Source: Anas platyrhynchos
Lineage: Eukaryota; Chordata; Aves; Anseriformes; Anatidae
Reading direction: 5' to 3'
Length of the DNA stretch: 64,000 bases
NCBI RefSeq assembly: GCF_047663525.1
Contig: NC_092590.1
Location: forward strand, 23,420,001-23,484,000
Shown: positions 43,819-56,966 of the stretch, piece by piece
Position numbering within the stretch: position 1 is the stretch's first letter
How the letters are laid out: every line of letters starts with the position of its first letter
Position numbers and translations under genes: made by a program
Notes under the pieces: model-generated
Told to the model about the DNA's origin: nothing
The model's input: the letters and a program-made list of their open reading frames with translations, nothing else
Database searches by the model: none

Positions 43819-46800
43819 TCAAACCCCACCGGCATGGAGGTCTCGCAGTATCCCCGCGTCCCCCATGGCCCGGCTTCCCCACAGAGGGCACGGTGTGACT
43901 GACACATGTCCTCCTGAAAGCCTGGCAAGGTCAGAGCCTCCGCAGGAGCCGCAGCCGGTCACCTCCAGCGCACGGAGGGAAGGGACCCCGAGAGGCACGT
44001 GCCCGGCAATGCTCGAGTTGCTTGGCTCATGCCAGTTGGGAAAGTTCAGTGAAGGCTGCAGTGAAACCCTGCCTTCACTCGGCACCCAGCACACAGTGAG
44101 GTGCACCAGTCCCAAATGAAGATCACACGCCTTCCTCCTTGCTTTCCGTGCTTCTCCTGTGTTCTTTCTAGCTGGCACCCCTAAGAGCTTGTAGTTCCCT
44201 GCTGGGTGACTTCATTACATGAAACACTCACATGAGAGCCTTACATACACAAAATACTTACATGCGAATTGTACCGATGAGTTTACCCTAAAAAGGCATT
44301 CAAATGTCTTGTAGGACAATGTTTTGCTGAGGAATACTGAGGGCAATAAGGTCAGCTTCAATCTGGTAATATAGTATCAATAATGGAAATAGGATTCACC
44401 TTAACGTAGGTGCTAAAAGATTGGCCATTCCACGAAGAGACATTCCCTTCAGGACAGCAAATCTCTTCTCGCTGACGTGTATGTTAGCACGAGTCAATAA
44501 GGCTGTAAATTTGATCCGCAGGCTCTCTTGCCCTCTGCTGCTCTTGGGTCTGTTGAGGTAGAGGTCTTTTCTCATGAACCTCAGCTCTGGGAAACCGACA
44601 ACAGCTGTAACATCCCAGAGTACCCTTTGCACCTTAGCTATCAAGAGCAGATGGAGGCTTTCCCCTGCTTCTAAGAAATTGAAAGAGATCGCCTCAAGAG
44701 ACCTTTTTCTCAAGCAAGGACTAAAAGCGGGTACAAGCAGAAAGCCTAAAATTAGGCTGTGAGTTGAGGGGTTTATTGTTAAACATACATAGCTACCTGC
44801 TGCTTTTGACCTTCCCTTTTTCTTCCTCGTACTTCACTCACCAAATCTAGCGTCTCCTCTTTTCACAGGACAGTAAATTTAACACCTCAGGGCTCCTGCT
44901 GCTGGTTTCATGCAGCCCCACAGGATGGCAGTGCTCGCAGCTGCTGCCTGGCTGTCCCTACTTGCTGAGTTCTCGGTGTGTGCTAGTGCCCTGCTGACAG
45001 CAGGGTGACAGTGGGTGACAGCAGCGTGGTATCGGGGAGGACAGGGAGGGAGGATCTGCATGGGAGGGAAGGTGTTTTACCTGCTTCTCCTCAACATTAC
45101 CATAATTCCAGTTAGTTTTTGATGTTATTGTTAGACATCATCATCCTGTTTCACAGAAGCTCTCCAGTTTGATGTATATTTCTGTAGCAGTGATGCTCTT
45201 TACCCACAGCCACACAGTAATGCAATGAAAGTGAATTGTCAGTTTTTCTGCTTGTGATCTCCCTTCCCAGAACCCTGATGCCTAGTTTCAAGGGACGCTC
45301 AGCTCTTAAACTGTGTTATCAGTGTTAAAAGTAGGGCTAGACCAGTGCATGTGCCTGCTGCTCTGCTTGCTTTCTTTCATTTGTTTTTTGTTCCAAAATT
45401 CATATTTTGGATCTTCCCCATGTATGACAATCAATCTTTTTTTATACTACCTCTGGTAGGAAATCAAATGGACTCTGTAAGGGACTTTTCACTAACAACA
45501 CCAGCACCACCAAGCAAGGATAAGGATTTCCACTCTCTCCAAATGTCGTAAAAAAAGTAAACAAAGATTGTTTTTTCATTGAATTAGTTGGTGTTTAGAG
45601 CTCTGTATTCAGAATAGTTACTGATACTTTTTCCCTTTTTCCACAGAATAATGGTTAAGTGGCTGAGGTTGTGGATACTCTGTGCTGCTGACAGCATAAA
45701 GACACTGGAATTTGTTCCTAAAATTTTGAGCTAAAAATAATAACCTGGATCTACATTTTCAAAAGAGATTAGTGACTGCATTGTGCTTTGATGTATGAAC
45801 AGCCAGCTTGAAACACTACAGGAGATCAACTTTCACCAAATATTGTGTGCCCTTCTTTAGCTGAAACTCTAGGAACCTTAGCTCTGAGGCTAGAGATGCA
45901 AAATTTAAAAGTGTTTTCTCAGAAGTCAGCAGTTGCGGTCTGACAGCAGACACAAGAGGGAGCGCAAGGAAGCTGTAAAACCACGCTGACCCCCAGCGTA
46001 GACAGCGGTGTGTGGACAGTGTATTGCAAGGTGCCAAGAAGATGGCTCTGTTTTGTTTTGTTTTGCTTTCAGGAAAGATTTGTTGTGTTCCCATAAACTC
46101 TCCATGTAAAAGAGTGGTTTATGTTTGTGGTCAGTTCACCCTAATTAAGAGGAAAAGCATGGGAGAAAGCACGAGAGTGACAGTTTGGAAATGCATAATA
46201 AAGACTAATTTTGTGGTCTAACTGGTCCGGTCTGATACATGAAGCTCTAGGAAGATATCCCGGTCAGAGATGGATACTCAATGATAGGCTTAGAGGGTGA
46301 TCCGTGGTGATAATGAATGAAGGCAGCAGGAAGGATGGAGGATGGGAAAAGATTAAAATCCCTTGTTTTTATTCACACTGACGAGGTGCTTCATAGACTC
46401 CTCAGGTTTTTAGGCAGAGGTTAGAGAAGATTGCATTGAAACAGAAAAGTTTCGTCTGAATTATCACAGTAGGAATAATTGCTCTGTTCATGCTCCTGAA
46501 GGAGATAAAAATTAAAAATGTACAGGGAAGAGGCATGAAACGATATCAGATGTCCTCAGAGACAGTGAAAGCAGCAGATGCAGCAAGTTGTCTTAAAATA
46601 GAAAATTTACAAGAGATTTAGACAGCCCAAAGAGGCCAAATGGGAATGAGAGCTGAGGAAAAACAACAGAGCATTAAAAGTGGTGAAAAGCAGCCAGGTT
46701 TCCAGTTACACTGAAAAAGTAGAAGAAAAAGTGAGGAGGATGGCACAACTGGAAGGGGAGGCAATTAAATGTTCTTGGAGGAAGCAAACCTGATCACAGG

Positions 46801-47300
46801 TTGGCCAGGAAAACGAAGCAGAAGGCAGACTGAGGTATATGTGTGATAACCCAAATTCATACTTTAAGAGACAGGAATGGAGAGCAAAAAGCAGAGAGAA
46901 TCCACAGTCAAATCTGTGCTGGAGAAGAAAGATGGGGCAGAAGGAAGAGGACTGAGATTATATGACATCATATCAAGCTGATGAAATGAAAATCATAGAA
47001 AAAAAACAAACGAGAGGACATGAGAAAAGACATAGCAGGCAAGGAATGAGGTCAGGGAAGGATGGGGCAACACAGGTTTGAAACAGCAATGGTTGCTACT
47101 AACCACGTCAAGGGAGCGGGACACCAAGTGATGGGTGCAGAGTAAATGATCAGGCCAGGGCAAGGAAAAATGGGGATGTCTGCTATATGGTGTCAGCAAG
47201 GACATCACCATGGAACCTGAACCTTCATGAGGATGTGTGAAAAGTTGTGAGGAAGGCAAGAGAGTCAGCTGAAATTGCAGAGGAAAGCTTATAAAGAGTT

Positions 47301-47334
47301 GCAGAGTGGCCAGCTTTTTTTGCAGAGTGGCCAG
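47301..47334. repeat. Short direct duplication
   Basis: GCAGAGTGGCCAG occurs twice (47301-47313 and 47322-47334) separated by a CTTTTTTT spacer, just before a poly-T tract. Confidence 0.75.
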
Positions 47335-47365
47335 TGTTTTTTTTTTTTTTTTAACCCCCACCATC

Positions 47366-47453
47366 TTTATTTATTTTATTTTATTTTATTTTATTTTATT
47401 TTATTTTATTTTATTTTATTTTATTTCATTTCATTTCATTTCATTTCATTTCA
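47366..47453. repeat. Composite pentanucleotide repeat (TTTTA)10(TTTCA)6
   Basis: Ten perfect TTTTA units (47374-47423) pass directly into six perfect TTTCA units (47424-47453), after a short TTTA lead-in. A poly-T run (about 47337-47352) lies just upstream. Confidence 0.95.
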
Positions 47454-50400
47454 TTGTAAAGGCTCAGGATAACCTGCTGAAGTTGGAATTGAGCCTGAAG
47501 CAGAGGGAGTTTTGTCGGCAGCAGGATCAGCTTGCTGTCACAGTCTGTAATGCAGCTTAGAGCTGAAGTGGATGAAGTAGGAGTCTGCTCAAATGTGTGT
47601 AAGTAGGTAGATGGGGTAATGCACATCCTGAAATCTGGTTTTGTATTTAAATAACCACTGTAACAAGGGTAACTTTGAACTGTACTTTCCAATTTAATTA
47701 CTTTTGCTTTATAAACTCTGCCTTCTGTCTGGTTTGCTGTGTAAAGGTTTGCGATGCTCTCAGTCAAACAGAAGAGGTTAGCTGGCATAAATTTGCGCAA
47801 TTCAGTTACCTGCTAACATCCTACACAAGTATTACTAAAACTGTGCAGTGTTACACACACTACCTCTTTGTTGTTCAGAGTTAAATAATAAAGTACATAG
47901 TTAACAATTTTCTTGCTGACACTAATTTTATTTTCAGATATTGGTAAGGCACACTGAAACAGTTTCTGACAGCAATATATTTTTAACTGAATCACAGCTT
48001 TGTGCTGTCAGATAACCTGCATTACAATAGCAAAATAAGATAATCATATTTTTGTATTACAAGAACAATTACAAGCATTAAGTGTAGATGTCACTGTTAC
48101 ACATATTTACAACAGCTATTACCACAACAATTTTAATAGGAATTTGAGTTTATTTTCAATTAAGCAATGAATGAACAAATAATATTGCTCAGTGACTTCT
48201 TCTCACTCTATGTACTGGATAATTGTTCACAAATACATTATTATTATTATAACACAAATAGCATTAATTATATATGCCAGACACATTTTTGTAATAAAAT
48301 GTAGTATTAATCTCTCTGTACTTTGCAAGAATATGACAAATTAAGGTCAGCTCCGCACCACACATTGTTAAAAATGTAGCTATATGCAAGGATATGGAAA
48401 AAGCACACCCTTGATTTACAGAGCTACACATGCATCTCTCTGTCTATAGTATGGAGATGCAATTTGTACTGACAAAGGAGTTCTTTTTCTGATACAGGCT
48501 ATTTCATTTGAGGAGGTACTTTGATTATGCTAGTAAAAAATATGTTAAGGGACTTGGTTAATAGAGAGTTTAGCCTTATCAGATATGCCTGATCATGTAA
48601 CAGTTTACCGTATTTGCTCCCACACTTGTGCTGTCCCTGTGAATGGAATACCCCCACATTGAAGCAAGAGATAGTAGTTGTTAAGAATAGATGTGTATGT
48701 CTGCAACCTAATTTCAGGTTGTGTTAGAAAGGAAGGAGTATGGCTGTTGTTCCAGAAAATATGGTGTTCTGATTTAACTGATCAAAACTAGAACATTCAA
48801 AGTGTCTATAGGCATAGTTAGCTTCCAAGAAGTCACTTCAGTAGAAGACTGGAAATAAGTTAGAATTTACCTAGAGCACTGTCTGTTGAAGTAATTGGAA
48901 ACATACGATTACTGATAGAGAACTTTGATAGAGAACTTTTTTTTTTTTTCCACTGGCTGGAATCCTTGGCTATACCAGGCAGTTTTCTTCACAAACTGTT
49001 TAAACTAGGCAAAAGATACCTTTACCCAAGACTGATTTAAAACAGCAAATGGTGTTTATGGGGTATCTTACTGCTTCAGAACTCACTATGGAAAAGATGC
49101 AGTTCCAGAAATTCCTTCGGCTTTGAATTTGCCCAGCTGAGCTGGTGTACCAGATATGAGAGGGAAGAAATGATGGGGATGGAAGCAGAAGTCAGGAAAT
49201 AATTAGATTATGTGCTATGTTACCTCAGTGTGACAAAAAGGTAATCTGTATTTCAGTCATTCTTAGGGCAGCACTGTTTTTAGGGATACGTCTAGTGTAG
49301 GAGCACAGGAGAAGCACTACCTATCCCAAATTCAAAGGGAAAAGAGACCTTTTAGTACTTTTTTTTATAAGTCATAAGAAAGAAAGGAGGGTACTCTATT
49401 AATATACATTCATAAATGTTGGCATATTGCTTGAAATTAATATATCTATCAGGTACAGTTGTATTATAAGGAGGTATCAATGAATATAATGCTGTAAAAG
49501 GGTCTTAAGGAGAGCACTCTTCACTTCCTCCCCTTCTCCTCCACGTCTAAAACACCCTCATTTCCAGGGAGTAGCAGGGATCTCACTGACACAGCTTAGG
49601 GGAAAACTAACCTAAAGCTGTGCACTTTCTCCTACTGGGCACTGCTCAGCAGGGGAGGTTGTTCTCAGCTCTGACCAGTAGTAAAGGGGGTGGCAGGAGG
49701 TCTCCTACATCAGAGGGTGAGAAGCAGGCATTTACATAGGCTCCTCTTCCCTGCCGCCTCTCTGCTCTCCAGCAAGCGTGGGTTTATTTTAGCATTGGCC
49801 TTCTGAAGTGGGATTATTTTTCTCCTGAATAGGTCGGGCTGGGACAGCACCCAGGATCCATGGCCTTCCATAGCTGGGGTGACTCGGGAAGCCAGAGATA
49901 CCTACTAAGTAGACAGGGCCTCTAAGTGCTGGGCCTGTGCCCAGTGTCAGAGGAGTATCCTGGAATAACCTTCCTGATAAACAGCAAAGCCAGCCCTATG
50001 GAAGGGTCTTTTAACCCGAACCAGGTTATAGTACTGCCCTCTGCTGTTGGAATTCCAGAAAAAAAAAAAAATGAAAAAGGAGACATTAAAATTCCACAAA
50101 ATGTGATTAAGGAAGCTTCAGCATGTGAATACGTGAATTACTTCATCTTCTCATTTCACAGAGTGCTTCAGCCAGTTGGAACTCACCCACATCTCTTCGC
50201 TAGCACTTACATTTGTAGCAACAGAATACAGCTAATAATTTTATTCTTTTTTTAGTAGGCAGAGTTTTCACAGCTTTGCAAAGCAACTTGTGCCCCAGAA
50301 ATCATCCTGTCTGGCATGCTGTTTGTATTTTAGTGTGCACGAGAGATGCAGAGGAAGAAATTTCTATCACTAAATCAGGCTTTTGTAACCGATATTTTTC

Positions 50401-51697
50401 TTATTATTACATAGAATTGTTGAATCCCTTACTTACTAGCACTTGAGATAAAGCTGTGTAGAAAGCTACAGTCTTCCAGGATGACTCTTGTTTGAGTAAC
50501 GGGTGCACAGAGGTGCCTGGGACTTTTTTCCCATAGCTAATCTGTGAATCGTTGTGGAAGCAAAACGGAAGTAATGTGATATTTCCATCAGAACTGGAGG
50601 GAAATGCCATCAAGGGGCATTTCCTAGTCCTAATGCCATGCAACCTTGCCAGACTTGGAGCATGGGTAGCCCTGAACCCTTGCACAACTGCAGATATCCC
50701 TGGCAGCTTTTAAGAGCTGTGCTTGAGGCTCTGGCACATAACAGCTGCATCTAGGCTGATTTCAGGACCCTGTTGAAACAAATGGGCTTGTGGTATGTGA
50801 TTCAGGGAGATCACCGCTTCACTTCCCAAAATATGTTATAATATTAAACCTTGATTCTCATCTTAGTGTTTGCCTCAGTCATACTGTCCATACTCTGGGG
50901 GTTTCTGATTTAGCTAAAGAAGCTCGATTCTCAGTATGGCTTAAGGAGCACAACTGGTGGCTCCCTTTCAAAGAAAAAATAAAATTCTCAATTTCTGACC
51001 AGAACCTAAAAATATAAAATTGTAAAAAATATAAAATTGTTGTATTCTGCATTCAGCCCCTGGTAGTAAAAACTGTAAATAAAGGCAGAACAGATCAATA
51101 ACCCTGTGACCCTACTCTTAAAAAACAAAAACAAAAAAAAGTAACTCTAATCATTAATCCTGTCTGCAATTTAACAACTTGCTGTACAGAGTACAGATGT
51201 TTGTGGTAACCTGTTTATGCAACCAGGTTATGAATGTTAAAATAAGTCAAATTTTCTATCAAAATACATGTATGTGTGAGCTAATTAATGATTTCTTGAA
51301 GTGAACAGTGTAGCTGTGAGGTTCTTCACTGGCTCCCCCTGCCTTCAGGAGCTAGTATTTTAATTTCTGGTGAATCTTTTTAACATTCAGAACTGCAGCT
51401 TCAAATGTCTTTTCCAGATGAGGCATTTTGTTATTGTGTTACAGACAATAATCAGGCCAGAAGTCTGGGCCAGTCTAGGAAAAGATACTGAACCAGTAAA
51501 AATTCCCATTTAACTTTCCTTTCCATTTCATTACCTTCATTTCCCAGGCTCCCAAAGCAGAAGAGAGAGGAAAGAGACTATACCGTTGGCTGGCTGGGAT
51601 GCTGATCTGCACAAACTATATTTGCACCTCAGCCAGGATGGCAGGAGGACAAGGTTGACTAGAACAATGGTAATGATTGCCACATAGGCCAGGTCTT

Positions 51698-51782
51698 CCC
51701 TTTCTTTTTTTTTCCCCCTTTCCCCTTCCCCCCCCCCCCCCCCCCCCTTTTTGTTTTGTTTTGTTTGTTTTTGTTTTGTTTT
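51698..51782. repeat. Homopyrimidine tract with poly-C and GTTTT units
   Basis: A C/T-only stretch containing about 19 consecutive C, followed by GTTTT/GTTTGTTT units on the plus strand. Such tracts are prone to assembly and length errors. Confidence 0.85.
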
Positions 51783-53263
51783 CTTACTATGAGTTGCTCT
51801 ACAGACCCTCATCTATCTTCAGTCCTTTACAGGAACAGACAAACCACAGGCAGAGTGGTCAATAGAGAAATCCTAAGTCCCTATTACCTTTACATTCCTC
51901 CTGCAACATGAAGCTGACAGATAACTGGCTTAAAGAGCCAGGTGGAAATATTCCTTGTGGAAGAGAATCCTTGACAACTTAGAAACCTTGGCATCTGGCT
52001 ACCCAGATGGGTGGGTATTCTGCTGAATTCTGCCCAAGTCACAAGAAACACCAGCCACTGGGCCCCAGAATGCTGCCACTGCCCTACAGTTGGGGTTTAG
52101 CACGGCTAGAAAACATTTGTGTGGATATCACATGATATATTTATTGCTGATCTTCTGATCTGGAGACTGGGGGCTTTCTCAGTGCAATAGTCTTTATTCT
52201 GGAGGAGTTCTAGTCACAGGGGACTGGTTCAGAAGTAAATGTTTAGTTTGAAACATGTCAGTGAAGCATCCTAAGTGATTCACTGCAGTACTGGGTTGTA
52301 TGAGATCTCTGATATGTTGTTTATTTAAAGTGGTATTTTTGTAAGCACCATTAAGTCTTCTGCCATTCTTGTGCAGTGCAGAGTATTCTGTGGGCTGGAA
52401 CTGTGTAATGGGAGGGAGAAGGGAGATAATTTTCCACTTACCATGTAGGGTAGGCAACATATTTGAAATGGAGTTAGACTCTTTCTCCAAGTGATGGTAT
52501 CTCTGGTTAAAATAGGTCAATCCTTTTACTAACCTAGGGCTCATTTGCTTTCAAGGTGTATGAAATTGTGACTTTTTAGTGTTATTTTGTCTTTTAATTT
52601 TTCTCAGAAAAAATGACAAGTTGAAGAGAGGTGATTAGTCAGCAAGAGCTTCAGGCAACAACAGCGTGCAGGTGAGAATGATTTTCTTTATTCAGAACCA
52701 TCTACCAGTGGGGACATAGAATTTTAACTTCCTAAAAATGTTTCCTCAAGCACCCTTTTTCACAGTGCCTGCAGCTGAATTCATTCAAGGCACACATGTG
52801 TTTCTGTATAAGGGAAACTATGTGAAGTAACAAGATGATTTAAGGGGCAGGGAAATAATGAATTTTCTAGTTCATTTTTCCTTTACAAACTGCAGCTGGA
52901 TAATGCTCTGCCACCTCCCCATCCCCAGTATCTCCAACATACTGATTGTTCTGAAGACTACAAACCTGACAAGTTTTTCATTATTCTTAGGGTGACTGTT
53001 CTGGCGTATCCTGGTCAGTTATGTTAGAGATTCTTAGCCTCCACCCAGAACAGTTAGGTGAGATGGTACTTCTTATGTGGTATCTGTAGCTTCAAATTGT
53101 ATAGGCAACCAAGTGTCCTGTATCTTTATGGGGAATATTGCACAACTGCTTGGATTTATTCCCATTTCAGTCAGAGCAGTGACAAAGAGCAGTAGAGCAG
53201 TTCAACTCTGCTACTAAATAAGCAACGTCTTGGTTCTCACCAATAGCTATAATTTATGTAGTG

Positions 53264-53333
53264 TTAGGTGGATGGTTGGACTTGATGATCTTAAAGGTCT
53301 TCTCCAGCCTAAATGATTCTATGATTCTATGAT
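53264..53333 (+). mobile_element. CR1 LINE 3'-terminal fragment
   Basis: About 70 bp on the plus strand show the CR1 end (GGTTGGACTTGATGATCTT, then a TCCAGCC block) followed by the ATTCTATG-type tail repeat (ATGATTCTATGATTCTATGA). This is a severely 5'-truncated insertion. Confidence 0.85.
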
Positions 53334-53900
53334 CCCTGCTTCTTTCTACCTCACTTTTCTGTTGGGCATTCTTAAAGGGACCCATTCTCTTATAACAGCA
53401 GATCAAAGTATTTGTATAAATGGCTGTAAGATACATGATCTCCGTGAAGAAGCAGATGACTTGATGCGCTACCACCCAAAAACATCTCTGGGTTCTGGAT
53501 TGCTTTCTTAGCCGTCAGCTCATTCAGCTTAAAGACAGGTGAGTGCTCACTAATTCTTATCTCATCTTTGTGATCTAGATAAATATTCTGAGGGAGAAAA
53601 GAAGTTTCTACCATCTTTGAAGCCACTAACACTGAACACAATGCTCCTTTCCAGAAATGAAAAGATTTGGTGGAAAGCTAAGTCTATGTGTTTGAGTCCC
53701 AATGGGCACAGCAAAACTATTCTCTTAACTGCCCAGTCAGGAACAGCAGCATAATAAAAAACAAAGCAACACAATAACAACACTCTGAGCTTCACCTTGT
53801 CTTGTAGGTGCAATTTCAGCATCTTGTTTCATTATCAACAGAGCAAAAGACTGAACTGTCAGCTCTGAACTGTTGGTGAATATCTGCTATAAAAATCTGG

Positions 53901-54471
53901 TGTCGAGGTGGAGTCGAGGGTTGATCCCAGTCAGCAGCTGAGCACCCACGCAGCCACTCACGCCCCCCTACGTGAGGCAGGAGATAATACAAAGAGCAAA
54001 AGCAAGAAAATTTGTGGGTTGAGATAAAGACAGTTTTATAAGTGAAGGACAAAAACAAAAAACAAAGTAGTGCAAAGGCAATCGCTCATCACCTCCCACA
54101 AGCAGACTGATGCTTAGCCAGTCTCCAAGCAACAGCCCCAGTGACTACCTAGGGAAACACTGCACCCCATCACCAGGTTTTATTGTTGAGTGTGACATTT
54201 TATGGTATGGAATATCCCTTTGGCCAGTTTGGGTCAGCTGTCCTGGCTGTGCCTTTCTTCCCTCCTAAATTCTTGCCCATCCAAGTCTATTTGCTGGAGG
54301 GGGGGAGGGGGTAGAGTAAAGAAAAATAAAAAGCCTTGATGCTGTACAAGCACTGTTCAGCAATAACCAAAAAGTTGGTGTCTTATCAGTGTTTCAGTCA
54401 CAGATCCAAAACACAGTAGCATATGGGCTGCTCTGAAGACGGTTGACTCCATTTCAATCAGACCCAGTACA
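53901..54471 (-). mobile_element. Solo LTR of an avian endogenous retrovirus (ERVL-like)
   Basis: A 571-bp block matches from memory a common bird LTR family. On the minus strand it begins TGTACTGGGTCTGA and ends with CGACA, so it has the TG...CA ends of an LTR. An AATAAA on the minus strand (plus 54179-54184) lies in the interior as expected for an LTR. No internal gag, pol or env sequence adjoins either side, which indicates a solo LTR left by recombination. I could not see a clean target-site duplication, so the ends may be off by a few bases. The family name is an inference. Confidence 0.75.
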
Positions 54472-56118
54472 ACAAAGCTGCTTGACATTAATGTATAGTG
54501 GATCTGAAACTGAGGGTACAGTTTCATAGCTGGCATAAAGATCTTGGTGTCTCAATGGCAGCTCTCAGTTCCTTCTCCTTTCCAGTCACATGTTCCCCAC
54601 CTCCTCTCAAGTCAGCACTAGCAGTCATGCAGCGCTGCAAAACACGAGTTTTCAGCACGTCCTCAACAGGGAGTTGAAGCTGTTACGTAGGCATGAGCAT
54701 GAGAATGTCTGGCTGGGGCCAAGGAAAATGACAGAAGTGACCTTTCTGGAATAGAGGTGTCAGTTTGTGACATAGCTGGGTGTGACATAGTTATACTGTG
54801 CTTGTACTTCAGCATTCTTATATACCCCTCATTAATCTCTTCCACCTCCACTCACTTCCTTCTGAATGACTGCTATCAGCATGTGGTCTGTAACTCCTAC
54901 TTTAGCTTTAGAGCAACTAGGTTGAGAAAACTGTATATGGAAGAAAAGTATGCAATGGTTTGGTTCTCTGAAGATATGATTCATGAATCTCTCATTGACA
55001 CTTAACTAGAAAAAAGACTTCATATTTAATGTATGCTACAGAACTGCATGTAAAAGCTGATCCTGTATTTCAATGTAATATGGATTGGGGAGATTCGTTT
55101 TTCACTTTGCATTTTTCCTTACTCCCTATCTACATAAGTCTTGAGAATATGATTTGTAGTGTACAATATTTTGCAACTTCTTTGTAATTATTTCTGAAGC
55201 ACATACATGAGGAAGTGGAAAGGTTTCCATTGGAGATTTGCCTTCTGAAAAAATGAAATGGTGTTTTTGGAATATCGTTGCCACTAGATGGCAGGGCGCA
55301 CTTTAGATAAAGGAACATCAAACAAGCTGTATTCAGCACTAATTTACTCTCAGTCTGGCAAATCTGTCATTAAGATTATCGAAAGTTTGGCTGGAGTTAA
55401 TAGAGGGTGGAGTAGTGGATAGAACTGTAGTTATGTTATGACCCTTTGAGAGCACTGGTGTGCAGTTTTAAATTTTCACCAGTACAATAGATACCTTAAT
55501 TGAATTCCACAGAGCTTGCCATAATAAGATAATAAAGACAAGCTGTGCTTTAACTGCAATTAAACTGCAAGTCAGTGTTGGTGAATTTGTTAAAGAAATC
55601 TCTGCCTCTTGTACACGTGCCACACTTGTTGTGCCAAGTTCTGAAGTAGTCAGGCAGTCCTTGAAGTTAATTGCAGAGGAGACTGGCTCAAGTGATGTCC
55701 TTGGAATCTGGCTTAAAATAGTTTGAACTGGCAGTTTGCTGCAGGTGGCAGATCCAGGTAGCATCTAAAAGAGTTTAAGCATCTGATTATCACCCTTTCA
55801 CATCAGTTTTGTCTTATTGTAACCCTACTAAGTTCAACTGAATGAAATTTTTGTAATGATACTGAGAAGCAGGATGCTTGTTTCAGCAGCAGTCGTTAGA
55901 GTCTTCTGCGTAGTGAGATAACAAAGTTATGTCTGTTTACTGATCCAAAATACATAGGTCCATCTGGACAAAATGGGTGTAATGCCCCTCTATTCTCACA
56001 TGGAACATTATGCATTGGCAAGTGGAAATGACTACACTAAGATCAGGTCTGTATCACTGAGCCTGTGAGCTAATGAGAGTCTAAGGTAAAAGATGTACCA
56101 AACTGGACACATCATTTA
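54472..56118. other. Non-coding spacer
   Basis: AT-rich with no gene. It contains a strong CTCF-type motif at 55281-55294. Confidence 0.5.
55281..55294 (+). promoter_or_regulatory. CTCF-type motif (candidate)
   Basis: CCACTAGATGGCAG, followed by GGCGC, fits the CTCF core pattern CCASYAGRKGGCRS at every position. Binding is not shown by sequence alone. Confidence 0.5.
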
Positions 56119-56966
56119 AAAATCATAGAATCATAGAATGGTTTGGGTTGGAAGGGACGTTGGAGAACACCCAGTCCCAACCCCCTGCCATGTGCCGGGA
56201 CACCTCCCACCAGCCCAGGCTGCCCAAAGCCCCATCCAGCCTGGCCTTGAAAACCTCCAGGGATGGGGCATCCACAGCTTCTCTGGGCAGCCTGTGCCAG
56301 TGCCTCACCACTCTCTAGTAAAGAATTTATTCCTTATATCTAATTTAAATCTCCCCTCTTTCAGTTTAAAGCCATTTCCCCTTGTCCTATCGCTACACCC
56401 CCTGCCCAAGAGTCCCTCTCCAGCTTTCCTTATGGCTCCCTTTACGTACTGGAAGGCGTCCCCAGAGCCTTCTCTTCTCCAGATTGAACAAAAACAGCTC
56501 CCTCATCAGCCTGTCCTCACAGGATAGGTGCTCCAGCCCTCTGAGCATCCTTGTACCCCTCCTCTGGACCCACTCCAGCAGGTCCATGTCCTTATGTCGG
56601 GCGCCCAGAGCAGAATGCAGGGCTCCAGGTGGTACCTCATGAAAGCAGAGCTGAGCGAGAAAATCCCCTCCCTTGCCCTGCTGCTTACACTTCTTTTGAT
56701 GCAGCCCAGGATGCAGTTGGCTTTCTGGGCTGCAAGCACACATTGCTGTCTCTTGTTCCTTGAGCTGGCAGCCAACACCCCCAGGGCCCTCTCCTCAGGG
56801 CTGCTCTCAATCCATTCTCTACCCAGCCTGTGTTTGTGCTTGGGATTGCCCTGACCCAAATGCAGGGCTTTGCACTTGGCCTTGTTGAACCCAATGAGGT
56901 TTGCACAAGCCCACCTCTCAAGCCTGTCCAGGTCCCTCTGGATGGCTTCCCTTTCCTCCAGCATGT
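56119..56966 (-). mobile_element. CR1 LINE, 5'-truncated, with end of the reverse-transcriptase frame
   Basis: About 850 bp of CR1 on the minus strand. The tail of ATTCTATG-type units is at 56120-56139 and the 5' break is near 56966. The translated minus strand shows the end of the CR1 ORF2 protein: LDRLERWACANLIGFNKAKC, then [30 protein letters not shown], and, after a frame change, [13 protein letters not shown] and the final W-H-R-LPREAVDAPS block. The frame is broken by at least two shifts, so this copy is dead. It is the largest transposon remnant in the window. Confidence 0.95.

Noticed and set aside
56393-56964. 152- and 116-codon frames as host genes
   Set aside because: They are the end of the CR1 reverse-transcriptase frame and its frame-shifted continuation.
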